DNA of 64,000 nucleotides from Cepaea nemoralis (Eukaryota > Mollusca > Gastropoda > Stylommatophora > Helicidae): NCBI GenBank assembly GCA_014155875.1, contig JACEFZ010011392.1:1-64000 (forward strand), written 5' to 3'. The position numbers and the translations under genes were made by a program. Under the pieces are notes generated by a model. That model was given only the letters and a program-made list of their open reading frames with translations, searched no databases and was not told the DNA's origin. Positions 54,700 through 63,880 of this stretch are shown here, in pieces. Position 1 is the stretch's first letter, and each line of letters begins with the position of its first letter.

Positions 54700-55160
54700 A
54701 GTTAGTTGCATATCCTTTACCGGACGTCGCAGTCAGTCAATCCCAGCATTTTTTTTTTTTTTTTTTTGCTGTTTGTGATCTCTTAGGGTAACGTAACATG
54801 CGCGAGAATCGGTAGCGGTTCTCGCCGCGTTGATAACTTTCGGAGCATGTGAGCCGGTCGCTCAGAAAGCATTGGCAAAGTACTGAGCGTAATCTTGCCT
54901 AGTATATCTACAGCAGCTGAAAAATGCTGATGTTGACTGCAACGTCCTGTAAGGGATATGCAAAAAAAAAAAAAAAAAAAGATTTCTTGGGAAGTTTATG
55001 TTCAGTAGTTTACCATTGCTTTCCGAACGACCATCCCATTACATAAAAAAAAAAACCAACGCATGGCAGTCTGCTGCCAAATCGCCCACAGCTGTGTTTC
55101 GAAGGATGTATGCGGGATTGCGATCTGTGTCCGTAACCTCTACGCCACGGAACATGCTTA
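54700..55160 (-). mobile_element. Family B SINE with another family B copy inside
   Basis: Outer copy (minus): 3' part at 54700-54787, head and body at 54981-55160. The inner copy (plus, about 54788-54980) ends in an A run of about 18 and is flanked by GATCTCTTAGG and GATTTCTTGGG (54777-54787 and 54981-54991, two mismatches), so it inserted by target-primed reverse transcription. Confidence 0.82.
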
Positions 55161-55435
55161 TGTAAGAGGGAGTTGTGAATGTGGGGGTTTGTGGTAATAC
55201 TTGTGTTGGTGATGAGAATCTAATTGTGATCATGTCAGTGATTCTCCAGTCGTGAGTGCACGGCTTGGGTATTGAATGTCTACCACCACTACCACCGCCA
55301 CCACCATCATCATCATCATCAAGTAGGTTAGGCGTGCGATGTCCGAATTAGACTTCAGCAGATTGGGTTCGATTCTCAGTGTGGATGGTGTGAATTTTAA
55401 GAAAATATGACACCCGAGGATGATGTATTCCTACC
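55161..55435. other. (ATC)n and tRNA-like sequence
   Basis: (CCA)n/(ATC)n at 55285-55322. Then GGTTAGGCGTGCGATGTCCG and a B box (GGGTTCGATTCTC) at about 55365, probably a SINE head on the plus strand. Confidence 0.55.
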
Positions 55436-55960
55436 TGATCACAACTGTCTGACTGACTGGCTGGCTGGCTGGCTGACTGACTGACTGACTGACTGGCTTC
55501 CTTCCTTCCTTCCTTGCTCCCTCCCTTGCTCCCTCCCTTCCTTCCTTCCTTCCTTCCTTTCTGACTGACTGACGACCTACTGACTAACTCGCTTCTTGGG
55601 TTGCTGGCTGCTTGCCTGCCTGATTGACTGACGACTGACTGACTGTCGACTGACTGACTGACTAACTCGCTTCTTGGCTGGCTGGCTGTTTGCCTGCCTG
55701 ACTGACTGACGACTGACTGACTGTCGACTGACTGACTGACGACTAGCTGACTGACTGACTGTCGACTGACTGACTGACGACTAGCTGACTGACGACTGAC
55801 GGATGACTGACTGACGACTCCTGACTGGCTGGCTGGCGGGTTGACTAGTTTATTGACTGACGACTGACCGACTGATTAACCTGACTGAATGACTGACTGA
55901 CTGGACTGACTGACTGACTAACTAAAATGATTAACTTACTAACTAAACTAAGCAAACAAC
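55436..55960. repeat. (GACT)n and (CTTC)n tetranucleotide array
   Basis: (GACT)n interrupted by GGCT, TTCC/CTTC and CCTG blocks; a 100-bp segment with ACTAACTCGCTTCTTGG is repeated at about 55585 and 55660. Confidence 0.93.
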
Positions 55961-55989
55961 TTTATGAATGCAAAACTGAATAATACGAC

Positions 55990-56245
55990 AGTATAGAGTA
56001 CCAAGCCGGCTCCGTGGCTAAAGGCTTGCGAACGCGGTTTGTGAGCCGGGTACCAGGCGTTTGAAGCTCAGCTGCGACCGATTTGTGCAGCAGACCGTGT
56101 CGCGTTGTGTTATAACGTGCTGGTATAGGAGCCGGTCGTTCAGAAAACAATGGCAAACTACTGAACGTAATACTTGCCTAGTACATCAACAGCAGCTGAA
56201 AAATGCTGGTGTTGACTGCGACGTCCTGTAAAGGATATGCAACAA
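55990..56245 (+). mobile_element. Family B SINE
   Basis: CCGTGGCTAAAGGCTTGCGA (A-box region), GAGCCGGTCGTTCAGAAAAC, AACTACTGAACGTAATACTT, and GTTGACTGCGACGTCCTGTA with the family 3' end. Confidence 0.87.
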
Positions 56246-56355
56246 ATTTATTTATATTATAGAGTGCCAACAAAGACGGCGTGCAGTATGCAACACCTTT
56301 ATAGCAAAGACATGTTGTTGTGTACTACACTCACAAGTATAACAGTCTAACTACT

Positions 56356-56625
56356 ACTATTATTCATCATCATCATCATCACGTGCCACGCCGATAAGCG
56401 TTGGCGGCCATGCTTCGCAATCTTACACTATCACAGAATCGTGGATCAACGCTGAGTTCTTGTCTCGACCATGCCAGGTCACTACGCCACCCAGGTGTGT
56501 ACCTCTTTGCCTTGTTCTTGTCCACTCAATCTTTCTAGTTGCCACGAAGTTCTCTAGTGCATTTCTTCCCATAACGTGTCCAAAAGATTGTAACTCTACG
56601 TCTAATTTCTCTTATCAGTTTACTA
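56356..56625 (-). pseudogene. RTE-like LINE 3' fragment (R1 family)
   Basis: Plus-strand landmarks from the tail inward: (CAT)n, CGTGCCACGCCGATAAGCGT, CATGCTTCGCAATCTTACAC, AGTTGCCACGAAGTTCTCTA, CATAACGTGTCCAAAAGATT, CTACGTCTAATTTCTCTTAT. The break at about 56625 joins the palindromic MITE. Confidence 0.85.
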
Positions 56626-56627
56626 TA

Positions 56628-56778
56628 GGGTGTATCTTTAATGACTTGAGTTTTTGAAAATATTGCCGTTCCAAGTTTTGTATTCACCCTCTGTGAAGTA
56701 ATTCAACATGAAAGGTAAATACAAAACTTGGAACGGCAATATTTTCAAAAAACCCACAGTCATTACAAATACACTCTG
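56628..56778. mobile_element. Palindromic MITE (family P)
   Basis: Left end TAGGGTGTATCTTTAATGAC and right end complementary (CATTACAAATACACTCTGTA); central arms GTTCCAAGTTTTGTATT and AATACAAAACTTGGAAC pair perfectly. Inserted at the RTE fragment edge. Confidence 0.88.
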
Positions 56779-57087
56779 TACAATTATTATGTGACGCCGT
56801 GTATCGTTTCTGCGCTTGACTGTTCTTTTATCGGATGATGTGTTCCGAGTCTTAAGCAAATTAACGATAATGCTGGCACACATGCATTAGCTACAGGCAA
56901 AATCAGCGTAACACTAGAGGAGGTACTGCAGATTAAGTGAACATTTGTAAAGAACACGACGGCAACTTGAGCTGAATAGCCTGTTGTACAATATATACGG
57001 TGAATGGAACAGGGATTAGGGATGATTGGACAAAATGAGTATAACAAGCCAATGTGGCGTTAAGTAGGAACGGAACAATAGGTCATC
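56779..57087. other. Unassigned interval
   Basis: No recognised feature in about 300 bases. Confidence 0.4.
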
Positions 57088-57156
57088 ATCATCGTATACC
57101 ATGATGACAAGCGTGGGCGGTCATGTTTCGCCATTTCAGACGTGGATCAGCCCAGG
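57088..57156 (-). mobile_element. RTE-like LINE 3' end piece
   Basis: AAGCGTGGGCGGTCATGTTT and CGTGGATCAGCCCAGG match the R1 3' end, after a (CAT)n start. The hAT-like element interrupts it. Confidence 0.75.
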
Positions 57157-57614
57157 TAGGGTTTCCAGATACGTGGGCACCAAAAGGAGGACATAAGAAG
57201 ACCAAAAAAAAAAAAAAAAGGACAAAGGAGGACATATTGAATGTTTCATTTGAATTATTCCAGATTAAACCCACAATCAGTACAATTTTATTACAACAGC
57301 TGACAGTAAGTATATCTTTCTCTTAGTGAATCGACCAAGAAACAATCATGTTAACAAATAAATATAAATTCAATGGAGGCCTTTTTCAAAATGCTAAAAA
57401 GCAAAACCAAAAAAAAACATTATTTAAACAGCCGATTGTACAATTATTACCTTATAATCTTTATTAATTACTCATAAAATATTTTTAAAAAAAACAACGT
57501 AAAATATAAGAAAAGCCGGACATTTTAAAGGCTTTTAGCATTGCCTGTCGGACGGAGAATATTAGGCTAAAAGGGAGGACATGTCCTCTTTTTGCCGGAC
57601 GTCTGGCAACCCTA
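57157..57614. mobile_element. hAT-like MITE (family 2), 458 bp
   Basis: Ends TAGGGTTTCCAGATACGT and ACGTCTGGCAACCCTA form an imperfect inverted repeat; flanks AGCCCAGG and AGCTCAGG (57149-57156 and 57615-57622) are an 8-bp TSD with one mismatch. Interior AT-rich with AGGAGGACAT near the left end and AGGGAGGACATGTCC near the right. No transposase. Confidence 0.82.
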
Positions 57615-57752
57615 AGCTCAGGTGGTTATAACAAACGGGTGTTAATGAACAATAGAGCACAAGTAAGTATACGGTAACATCGGATGCCGCACGAGGTAAA
57701 CTAGAGAACTATCCTTTTATTCGCATTGGGTATTATTTGGTATATGCTGTAA

Positions 57753-57822
57753 GCATTGGTGGTCTAATGGTAGAATACTCGCCTGCCACGCGAGTGACCC
57801 TGGTTCGATTCCCGGCGATGCA
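57753..57822 (+). tRNA. tRNA-Gly(GCC)-like, possibly a pseudogene
   Basis: 70-base sequence with D-arm region TGGTCTAATGGTAGAA, anticodon stem CTCGC/GCGAG fully paired around the loop CTGCCAC (anticodon GCC at 57785-57787), and T-arm with intact B box GGTTCGATTCC. The T stem has one T-C mismatch and the acceptor appears to be six pairs (GCATTG/CGATGC) because one base is missing. A TTTT run follows at 57826. It lies directly before a family G SINE, so it could be a solo tRNA pseudogene or part of a composite SINE head. Confidence 0.6.
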
Positions 57823-57829
57823 ATATTTT

Positions 57830-58208
57830 GGGGGTTGCGTGGTCTCGAAGTATGGTGTCCGCCTCGAGTGCTGGAGGTCCCGGGTTCATGTCTCGGTGAG
57901 GGACGGGATTATTTGCACGTGGACTTCTAGTAATAAAATTTCTCCTGGTCTCTGGGTAGTGAGATCGGACGCCCGTGTGTATTGTTGCGCAAGTAAAAAA
58001 TCCCTTGGCAGTTGGAAATCGAAAAAGAGTAGCCTAACGGCGCTGCCCGGGCAAAATTTCGAGTTAAAAATCTACCTAAAGTATTTCAGGATCCTCGCCG
58101 GTGCTACGGAGTTCGTGCACTGAGCTGGGTTTCTCCAGACTCCGGTTTGAGTTAGGAGGAGAACGGAGCACTTATGGATTACACCCGTGTGCCGTGATGT
58201 TGATCCAT
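57830..58208 (+). mobile_element. Family G SINE with tRNA-like head
   Basis: Head GCGTGGTCTCGAAGTATGGT with B-box-like GGGTTCATGTCTCGG, then a body (57921-58207) nearly identical to 41268-41560. Ends GTGATGTTGATCCATC next to an (ATC)n tract that belongs to the following LINE on the minus strand. Confidence 0.87.
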
Positions 58209-59085
58209 CATCATCATTATCATCATCATCTTCATCTTCCACTTCTGCCGTCAAGCGTCGTGGGGAGGAATAATTTGCGTTCCAGCGCCCGGTGGGCGGC
58301 ACTGGATAGTGTCATTCCGTGTGGTTGTACAATGTCTCTGATGTCGTCAATCCATTTTCTTCTTGGACGTCCTCGTGGTCTCGTCGCAGATGATCTTTGA
58401 TGTAAGGCCAGTGATGGTAGTTGCTGATGTTGCATTCTAACAACATGGCCAAACCACTTGATCTTCTGTCTTTCATTAAATGTGGCACAAGGTGTTGATC
58501 CCACAGTCTGTCTGATAGTAACATTTCTTACTCGGTCTCGGATTGTTAAGTTGGCAGCTCTCCTCAGGCATCTCATTTCGCAGGTGTTGATTTTGCGAAG
58601 GTGTGATTTGGATAAAGTCCAGGTTTGAGATTGGTAGCATAGGGTTGGTGTGAATATGCTGTTTATTATCTGTCGTTTTGCGGACATGGGTATGTTTGGA
58701 TGTTTCAGTAAGGGTGAAAGTTGATATGTAAGTGCACTAGCTTTTTGACATCTGATTTCTATTTCTCTGTCTAATCTGCCATCTTCTGTGATCATACTTC
58801 CAAGGTATTTGAATTCTTTAACTTGTTTCAGAGTTGTGTTATTTATCTGTATACTTAGTGGGCCTGGCGATCTGCTAACTTGCATTACTTCGGTTTTGGC
58901 TGTGTTTATACTCATATTGTATCTGCTGCAGGTTGAACTCAGATTAGTAATATGATTTTGTAGTCTGCCCTCGTCGCTGTAAAACAGGCACTGATCATCT
59001 GCAAATAGAAGTTCATTTATTCCCTGTGGGTCAGTTGTTTCATCTGGAGTAAAGAGTTCTAAATTTTCTGAATCTGATCCATCGA
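58209..59085 (-). pseudogene. LINE RT fragment with FADD box (R3 family)
   Basis: A minus-strand frame is open from about 59085 to 58232 (some 280 codons): NELLFADDQCLFYSDEGRLQ (catalytic box with FADD), MSINTAKTEVMQVSRS, FKYLGSMITEDGRLDREIEI, NSIFTPTLCYQSQTWTLSKS, TCEMRCLRRAANLTIRDRVR, KWFGHVVRM, RPRGRPRRKWIDDIRDI and TLDGRSGR. These are RT palm, thumb and C-terminal segments of a LINE distinct from R1 and R2. The N-terminal RT and endonuclease are missing (5' truncation), and the 3' end has a (GAT)n-like tail. The only RT piece here with no internal stop, so it is relatively young. Confidence 0.92.
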
Positions 59086-59154
59086 CTAAATTAAATTAAA
59101 CTAAACTGGTATACGCTGCCAACGACATTTTGTTATAGACAAATCATCACACCG

Positions 59155-59410
59155 TGGGTGATAAGACAATATCACATTGTCTGCATTTGCCTCACAGGAC
59201 TAATCCTAGTACAATTTAAGCGGGGTAGATATGCACAACAAGCAATGCTGTACAAACCCGACGGAAGCAGAGGAAGAGGCCGACCACGCAGACGATGGAA
59301 GGAGGGAATAGCAGAGTCCATGGGTATATCGATACATGAAGCCCATAATCGGGCACTCTCTCGCTGTTTATACTTCACCTCGACACCGCAAGGTACAAGA
59401 GGAACATAAT
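59155..59410 (+). pseudogene. LINE RT C-terminal fragment (R4 family)
   Basis: Plus-strand frame with AMLYKPDGSRGRGRPRRRWK, EGIAESMGISIHEAHNRALS and RCLYFTSTPQGTRGT, ending at a stop at 59408. Matches the arrangement at 12484-12725. Probably 5'-truncated. Confidence 0.78.
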
Positions 59411-59835
59411 GAGATGAGACTTGGCAGCCCTCGATGGGGATTGGAACCTGCTGACGCCACGACCGGGAGAATAGCACGCGTCACACCAGAGCCACCGCGA
59501 CCCGCTTTAACACGAGGCACGCGACACGGAATAACCCATGCATATTTTATGTATGTTCTGGCCTACTGTATGATAGGGAGACTCGGGGACAATAAACGAG
59601 CAGTTAAAACAGCCAGTTTGAAGTCCTAGAAATATGAATACGTAGAAAATTAAGCCGTTTTTCACTGAAACAAATAAACAAACGGGTCGTAGCCTGCCTT
59701 TCACTACTCAGGATTGAACTTGGGACCAAGTGTGGGTAGGCCAGGCAACTGACTACTACACGCTCAACGATTGTAGTCCGTGTGTCCACATTATAGACAT
59801 TAAAAAAAAAAAATGTAGTACTCATCCTTTCTCCA
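59411..59835. other. Unassigned, with tRNA-like SINE head on minus strand
   Basis: 59690-59775 read on the minus strand has an A-box-like TTGAGCGTGTAGTAGTCAG and a B box AGTTCAATCC, similar to other SINE heads. The rest is not recognised. Confidence 0.5.
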
Positions 59836-59879
59836 TACGTTTATCCACTCAAATTCATGTACCTACTGATCCATCCATT

Positions 59880-60480
59880 TATCCACCTACCTACCTAACT
59901 ACTTACCTACCTACCTACCCACCTGTCTTTGTCTGTCCGCCTGTTCCGCCCGCCTACCTACCTACCTACCTGCCTATCTACCTACCTACCTACCTGCCTG
60001 CCTACCTACCTACCTACCTGCATGCCTACCTACCTATCTACCTACCTACCTGCCTGACAGCCTACCTATCTACCTACCTATCTATCTATCTACCTACCTA
60101 TCTACCTACCTACCTATCTATCTATCTACCTACCTATCTACCTACCTATCTATCTACCTACCTATCTACCTACCTGCCTGACTGCCTGCCTACCTACCTA
60201 CCTACCTACCTGCCTATATGTCTGCCTGACTGTCTTTCTCTCTGTCCATTTCTTCCCCCCCCCCCTCTCTCTCTCTCCATCCATCCATCCAATCTTATCT
60301 TATCTTATCCATCCCCCGTCCATCCATCCATCCCCCCTCCATCCATCCACCCACCCGTCCATCCATCCATCCCCCCTCCATCCATCCATCCACCCGTCCA
60401 TCCATCCAGCCACCCGTCCATCCATCCATCCATCCATCCATGTATCCATCTGTCTGTCTGTTCCCCCCACCCCACCCCAC
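59880..60480. repeat. (CTAC)n then (ATCC)n tetranucleotide arrays
   Basis: 59885-60210 is (CTAC)n with CTGC and CTAT variants; 60275-60440 is (ATCC)n with CCCC interruptions. Reading frames across them are artefacts. Confidence 0.95.
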
Positions 60481-61000
60481 CCTAACATCTCATCATGCAG
60501 TTGTACAAGTTCCCCCATGCTGACACTAACTTGACCGAATTTCTCTCATTCCCGTTACGTTGAACCGCACACACCGACAGATGCGACCAGGCACTGACCG
60601 ATTTCCCCAGACCGCTCACACACACAGGAGAACGGCATCGGAGGCTCTGTGTCCTGAATCTTGCTGTATGCTGTTGATATCCGTACAGTTACGTCACTGA
60701 GCTTTCCTGGCACTTTGGAGAGCCGTAGTGACGTACTGGCTAGACCCTGGCCTGTCGTTCCAGTTGTCTTCTGTTTGATCAGAGTCGGGGCGGTTTCGAA
60801 TTTAAAAAAAAAAAAAAAAGAATTATCCATGCTCCCAGGTCGACTCAATCTAAAAATGGCTACGAGAAATTGTAATAGGAAGAAAATGCGATACTTGATA
60901 CCGACCACGCGTTTGGTCTTTAACACTAAGGATTTGATCCAGCTCCGTATGCCTGGCCCTGCCTTAGGCATGTAAAGAGGCGTTTACTTTTACCAGGAAT
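60481..61000. other. Unassigned interval
   Basis: A 138-codon minus frame (60555-60971) crosses an A run at 60804 and has no recognised homology. Confidence 0.35.
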
Positions 61001-61002
61001 AG

Positions 61003-61165
61003 TTGAGTTGAGCTAAGAACTGACATCACTGCAATCAGGACATTCCCATACTCGCTGCGTCCCCTCGTTCAACAGCCAGCGAAGAGTCATACTACTAATA
61101 GTTGCCACTGCTATCTGATTGAAAGTTCTCCTGGTCTTCTCTCTCAGTTTTAGGTTCTACCAGAA
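61003..61165 (-). mobile_element. 3' end of RNase H-type LINE (R5 family)
   Basis: Third copy of the 3' region: GAGTTGAGCTAAGAACTGAC, CAACAGCCAGCGAAGAGTCA and GCTATCTGATTG (plus reading). Ends with a (TTGAG)-type tail, also seen as an isolated (GAGTT)n at 19962. Confidence 0.72.
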
Positions 61166-61184
61166 CCCCTGCTTTACCATGATT

Positions 61185-61420
61185 ATCAATTGGGAAACCC
61201 TTTGAGGCCACTAAGTGAGTTCATAAATAAACATACATGGTATTAATAATACTATTATTTGGCGCTCGGAGGAGCGAGAAGGAAGCAGAGAGTAGAGGAC
61301 GCGCTAGACAACATACAAATTAAAAGCTATAGTTACCGACCGGGATTCGAACCTGTTACCTCCAAATGACGACATGGCAGGGACAAGTGTACTTCGACGC
61401 ATGGCCAACTAGACACCCCT
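61185..61420 (-). mobile_element. Family C SINE
   Basis: Minus-strand copy with intact B box (GGTTCGAATCCC read on the minus strand), CTATAGTTACCGACCGGG and the outer part AAACCCTTTGAGGCCACTAA. Another family C tail in opposite orientation follows at 61654-61700. Confidence 0.85.
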
Positions 61421-61461
61421 TTTCCCCCACCCCCACCCCCACCCCGTGTGTCACTTCTAAG

Positions 61462-61645
61462 CAGGGCCGTGCGGTAGATTTTCTCAGTATGATGCAATTC
61501 TTCGAAATGCCGCCCCTTAATTAAAGCGTTGCGTACAGATTTTAAATTATTGAATAGTTCAAACTGCATTTTGATTTCGCTGTTTATGCCGTCCCCTTAC
61601 GCATGATGCGGCCGCCTCTCTGTATCATAGCACAGCACGGCCCAG
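61462..61645. mobile_element. hAT-like MITE (family 3), 184 bp
   Basis: Ends CAGGGCCGTGC and GCACGGCCCAG, flanked by a perfect 8-bp TSD CTTCTAAG (61454-61461 and 61646-61653). Inserted in the plus-strand family C SINE tail. No coding capacity. Confidence 0.9.
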
Positions 61646-61786
61646 CTTCTAAGAGCGCCAGACAATAAATACTATGTGTGTTTGATTTATTTGGTTGTTT
61701 CGTGACTTGAGATTTAAATATTGAGCACAACCCACTACTGGCAACGCTGATCGTATTCTGGTATGAACCTAAGGCCTATCCACGTC

Positions 61787-61952
61787 AATGTGGAAGCACT
61801 AGACTCGAGTTTCGCATTTTAATTCGTAACTGCATTACACACCTGCTTCACACGCCAGTGATCCGGGGTTTGTTTCCGGGTCCGGTCAAGGATATGCACT
61901 ACTGACGAGCTCAAACGAGAGCGAAACTAGAGTCTAGTGCTTCCACTATGTG
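61787..61952. mobile_element. Short TIR element, candidate MITE
   Basis: GTGGAAGCACTAGACTCGAG at 61790 and its complement CTAGAGTCTAGTGCTTCCAC ending at 61948 bound a 160-bp segment, with GTTTCGC/GCGAAAC extending the pairing. No clear TSD. The middle has a B-box-like GGGTTTGTTTCC, so an inverted SINE pair is an alternative. Confidence 0.6.
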
Positions 61953-62009
61953 TGTTTATTTGTGAACTTTACTTTTACCAGACAGGGCACGGGCTTGTAC
62001 GAGGGCTTG

Positions 62010-62141
62010 CACATGTCGGAGAGACCAAGAGCCAACGTCACAGAACACGGGATATTCCCATACGTGCTCTGTGGTTCTTGGAGCTGGGATTGATCTCGGG
62101 ACATCTTAAGCCTCAGACGGAGACCGTTACCACTCAGCCAC

Positions 62142-62142
<1 letters not shown>
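62010..62142 (-). mobile_element. tRNA-derived SINE head
   Basis: On the minus strand: A box GTGGCTGAGTGG (perfect) and B-box-like GAGATCAATCCC, tRNA-like spacing, then body with AATATCCCGTGTTCTGTGAC. The head abuts a (CTGT)n tract on its 5' side. Confidence 0.7.
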
Positions 62143-62205
<63 letters not shown>

Positions 62206-62760
62206 GACTCACTCACTCACTCACTCACACACTCACTCACTCACTCACTCACTATCCCTCTTTTTCTTCCTCTACTCTCTCTCATCCCCTCTCTCCTCTC
62301 TCTCTCAACTCCCTCCCTCTCTCTTCTCTCTCTCTCACTCTTTCCCTCCTGTTTTTCCCTCTGCTCTCTCTCTTTTCTCTCACTCCTCTCTTTTCTCTAT
62401 CCCCTCTTCTCCCTGTCTTCTTCTCTCTTCCCACTCTCCACTCCCCCTCTCTCCCATCAACTCTCTTTCCCTCTCCTCTCTTCCCTCTCCTCTCTTTCTT
62501 CTCCCTCTCCCTTTCTCTCAACTCTCTCCATCTCCCCTCACTCTCTACCGCTCTCTCAATCTCCTCTCTCCCTCACCATCTCCCTATCCCTCACTCCCTC
62601 TCCCTCTCATCTCTCTCCTTCACCCTCTCTTCCTCCATTCTCTCCCATCTCTCTCCCTTTCTCCCAACTCCCCCCCCCCACTCACCATTTCTCACTACTT
62701 TCTCTCTCTACCTCTACCCCACTCTCTCCCTCTCCTACCTCTCTCCCTGATTATAATGCC
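62143..62760. repeat. (CTGT)n, (CACT)n and CT-rich block
   Basis: (CTGT)n 62143-62206, (CACT)n 62207-62255, then about 500 bases of degenerate CT-rich sequence. The 293-codon frame across it is an artefact. Confidence 0.95.
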
Positions 62761-63305
62761 CATGTTAAACACTGCCCCAGTGAGTCATTTGTCATTGATT
62801 ATTTTTCATGCGTTTTAATGCTATTGTTCTTGTGTTGTCAAAATTTGCTTCGTAAGTGATGTTGAATTAAAGAATGTATGAGAGGAAATAGAGAAGAAGG
62901 GCAGAATTTCAGACGGGCCTGCGTGCCCAATTCTTAACCCTTTGAAAATAAAGACTTTCGTTCGTTCGTTCGTTCGTTCGTTCGTTCGTTTGTTCGTTCA
63001 TCCACTCATCTCTCTCCTTCACCCCCCCCCTCCCCCCCCACCCGTCCTACTCCAGTGACTTATGTCACTAATCAGCCCAAGGGCGTCTTTATTCTACAGC
63101 ACACACCAGGAGCAACAACCGCGCTGCGTGTGAACGAATCTATCTTACCAGTGCTAGTGCAACGTTAACAGTGTTCGGAACTCGGTGACCTCGTGAACCG
63201 AACCAGTGAATTTCTTCCATTGTAACCAGGTTTGGCCTATTTGCCGAGACTTACAACGAGGACAAAATGTTCTTTAACGGTCGTGTGTGGTAACATTAAT
63301 TCGAA
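62761..63305. other. Unassigned, with (CGTT)n at 62957-62998
   Basis: AAAATAAAGACTTT followed by (CGTT)n resembles a retroelement 3' end with a polyadenylation-like AATAAA, but no body is recognised. C-rich runs at 63022-63040. Confidence 0.45.
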
Positions 63306-63547
63306 AAGTCTCCCTCTCGCTCTCTCTTTCGTTCACTCTCTCTCGCACTCTCTGTCTCACTGTCTTTTTCTCTCACTCTCTCTTTTGTGCTCTCTTTCTC
63401 TCTCTTTCTCTCTCTTTCGCTATCTCTCTCGATGTTTTTCTCTCCAGTGCTCTCTCTCTCGCTCTCGTTCTCTCTTTCGCGTTCTCTCTCATACGCGCTC
63501 TCTCTCTCTCTCATGCGCGCTCTCTCTCGCTATCTCTCTCTCTCGTT

Positions 63548-63600
<53 letters not shown>
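63306..63600. repeat. CT-rich block then (CA)n
   Basis: Degenerate (CT)n with CGCT interruptions to 63545, then (CA)n to 63600. Confidence 0.95.
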
Positions 63601-63603
<3 letters not shown>

Positions 63604-63634
63604 AAATCTGTATTGGTCGAAAACAACAATCCTG

Positions 63635-63718
63635 TCTCCGCTGGGGATTGATCCCGGTCCTCTGTTCTGGCAGGCAAGTGCACTAAGCACTCTGCCATCG
63701 CGGCTGCACTCCACAGCA
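63635..63718 (-). mobile_element. tRNA-derived SINE head
   Basis: Minus strand: A box GATGGCAGAGTGCTTAG and B-box-like GGGATCAATCCCC with tRNA-like spacing. Related to the head at 62010-62142. Confidence 0.65.
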
Positions 63719-63740
63719 TATAGTATAAGATTAAACAAAT

Positions 63741-63745
<5 letters not shown>

Positions 63746-63803
<58 letters not shown>

Positions 63804-63880
63804 CTTCTTCTTCTTCTTCTTCCTCCTCTCCTCCTCCTCCTCCTCCTCCTCCTCCTCTTCCTCCTCCTCCTCTTCCTATA
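63746..63880. repeat. (GA)n then (CTT)/(CTC)n microsatellite
   Basis: (GA)n to 63802 immediately followed by (CTT)n and (CTC)n to about 63877. Confidence 0.95.
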
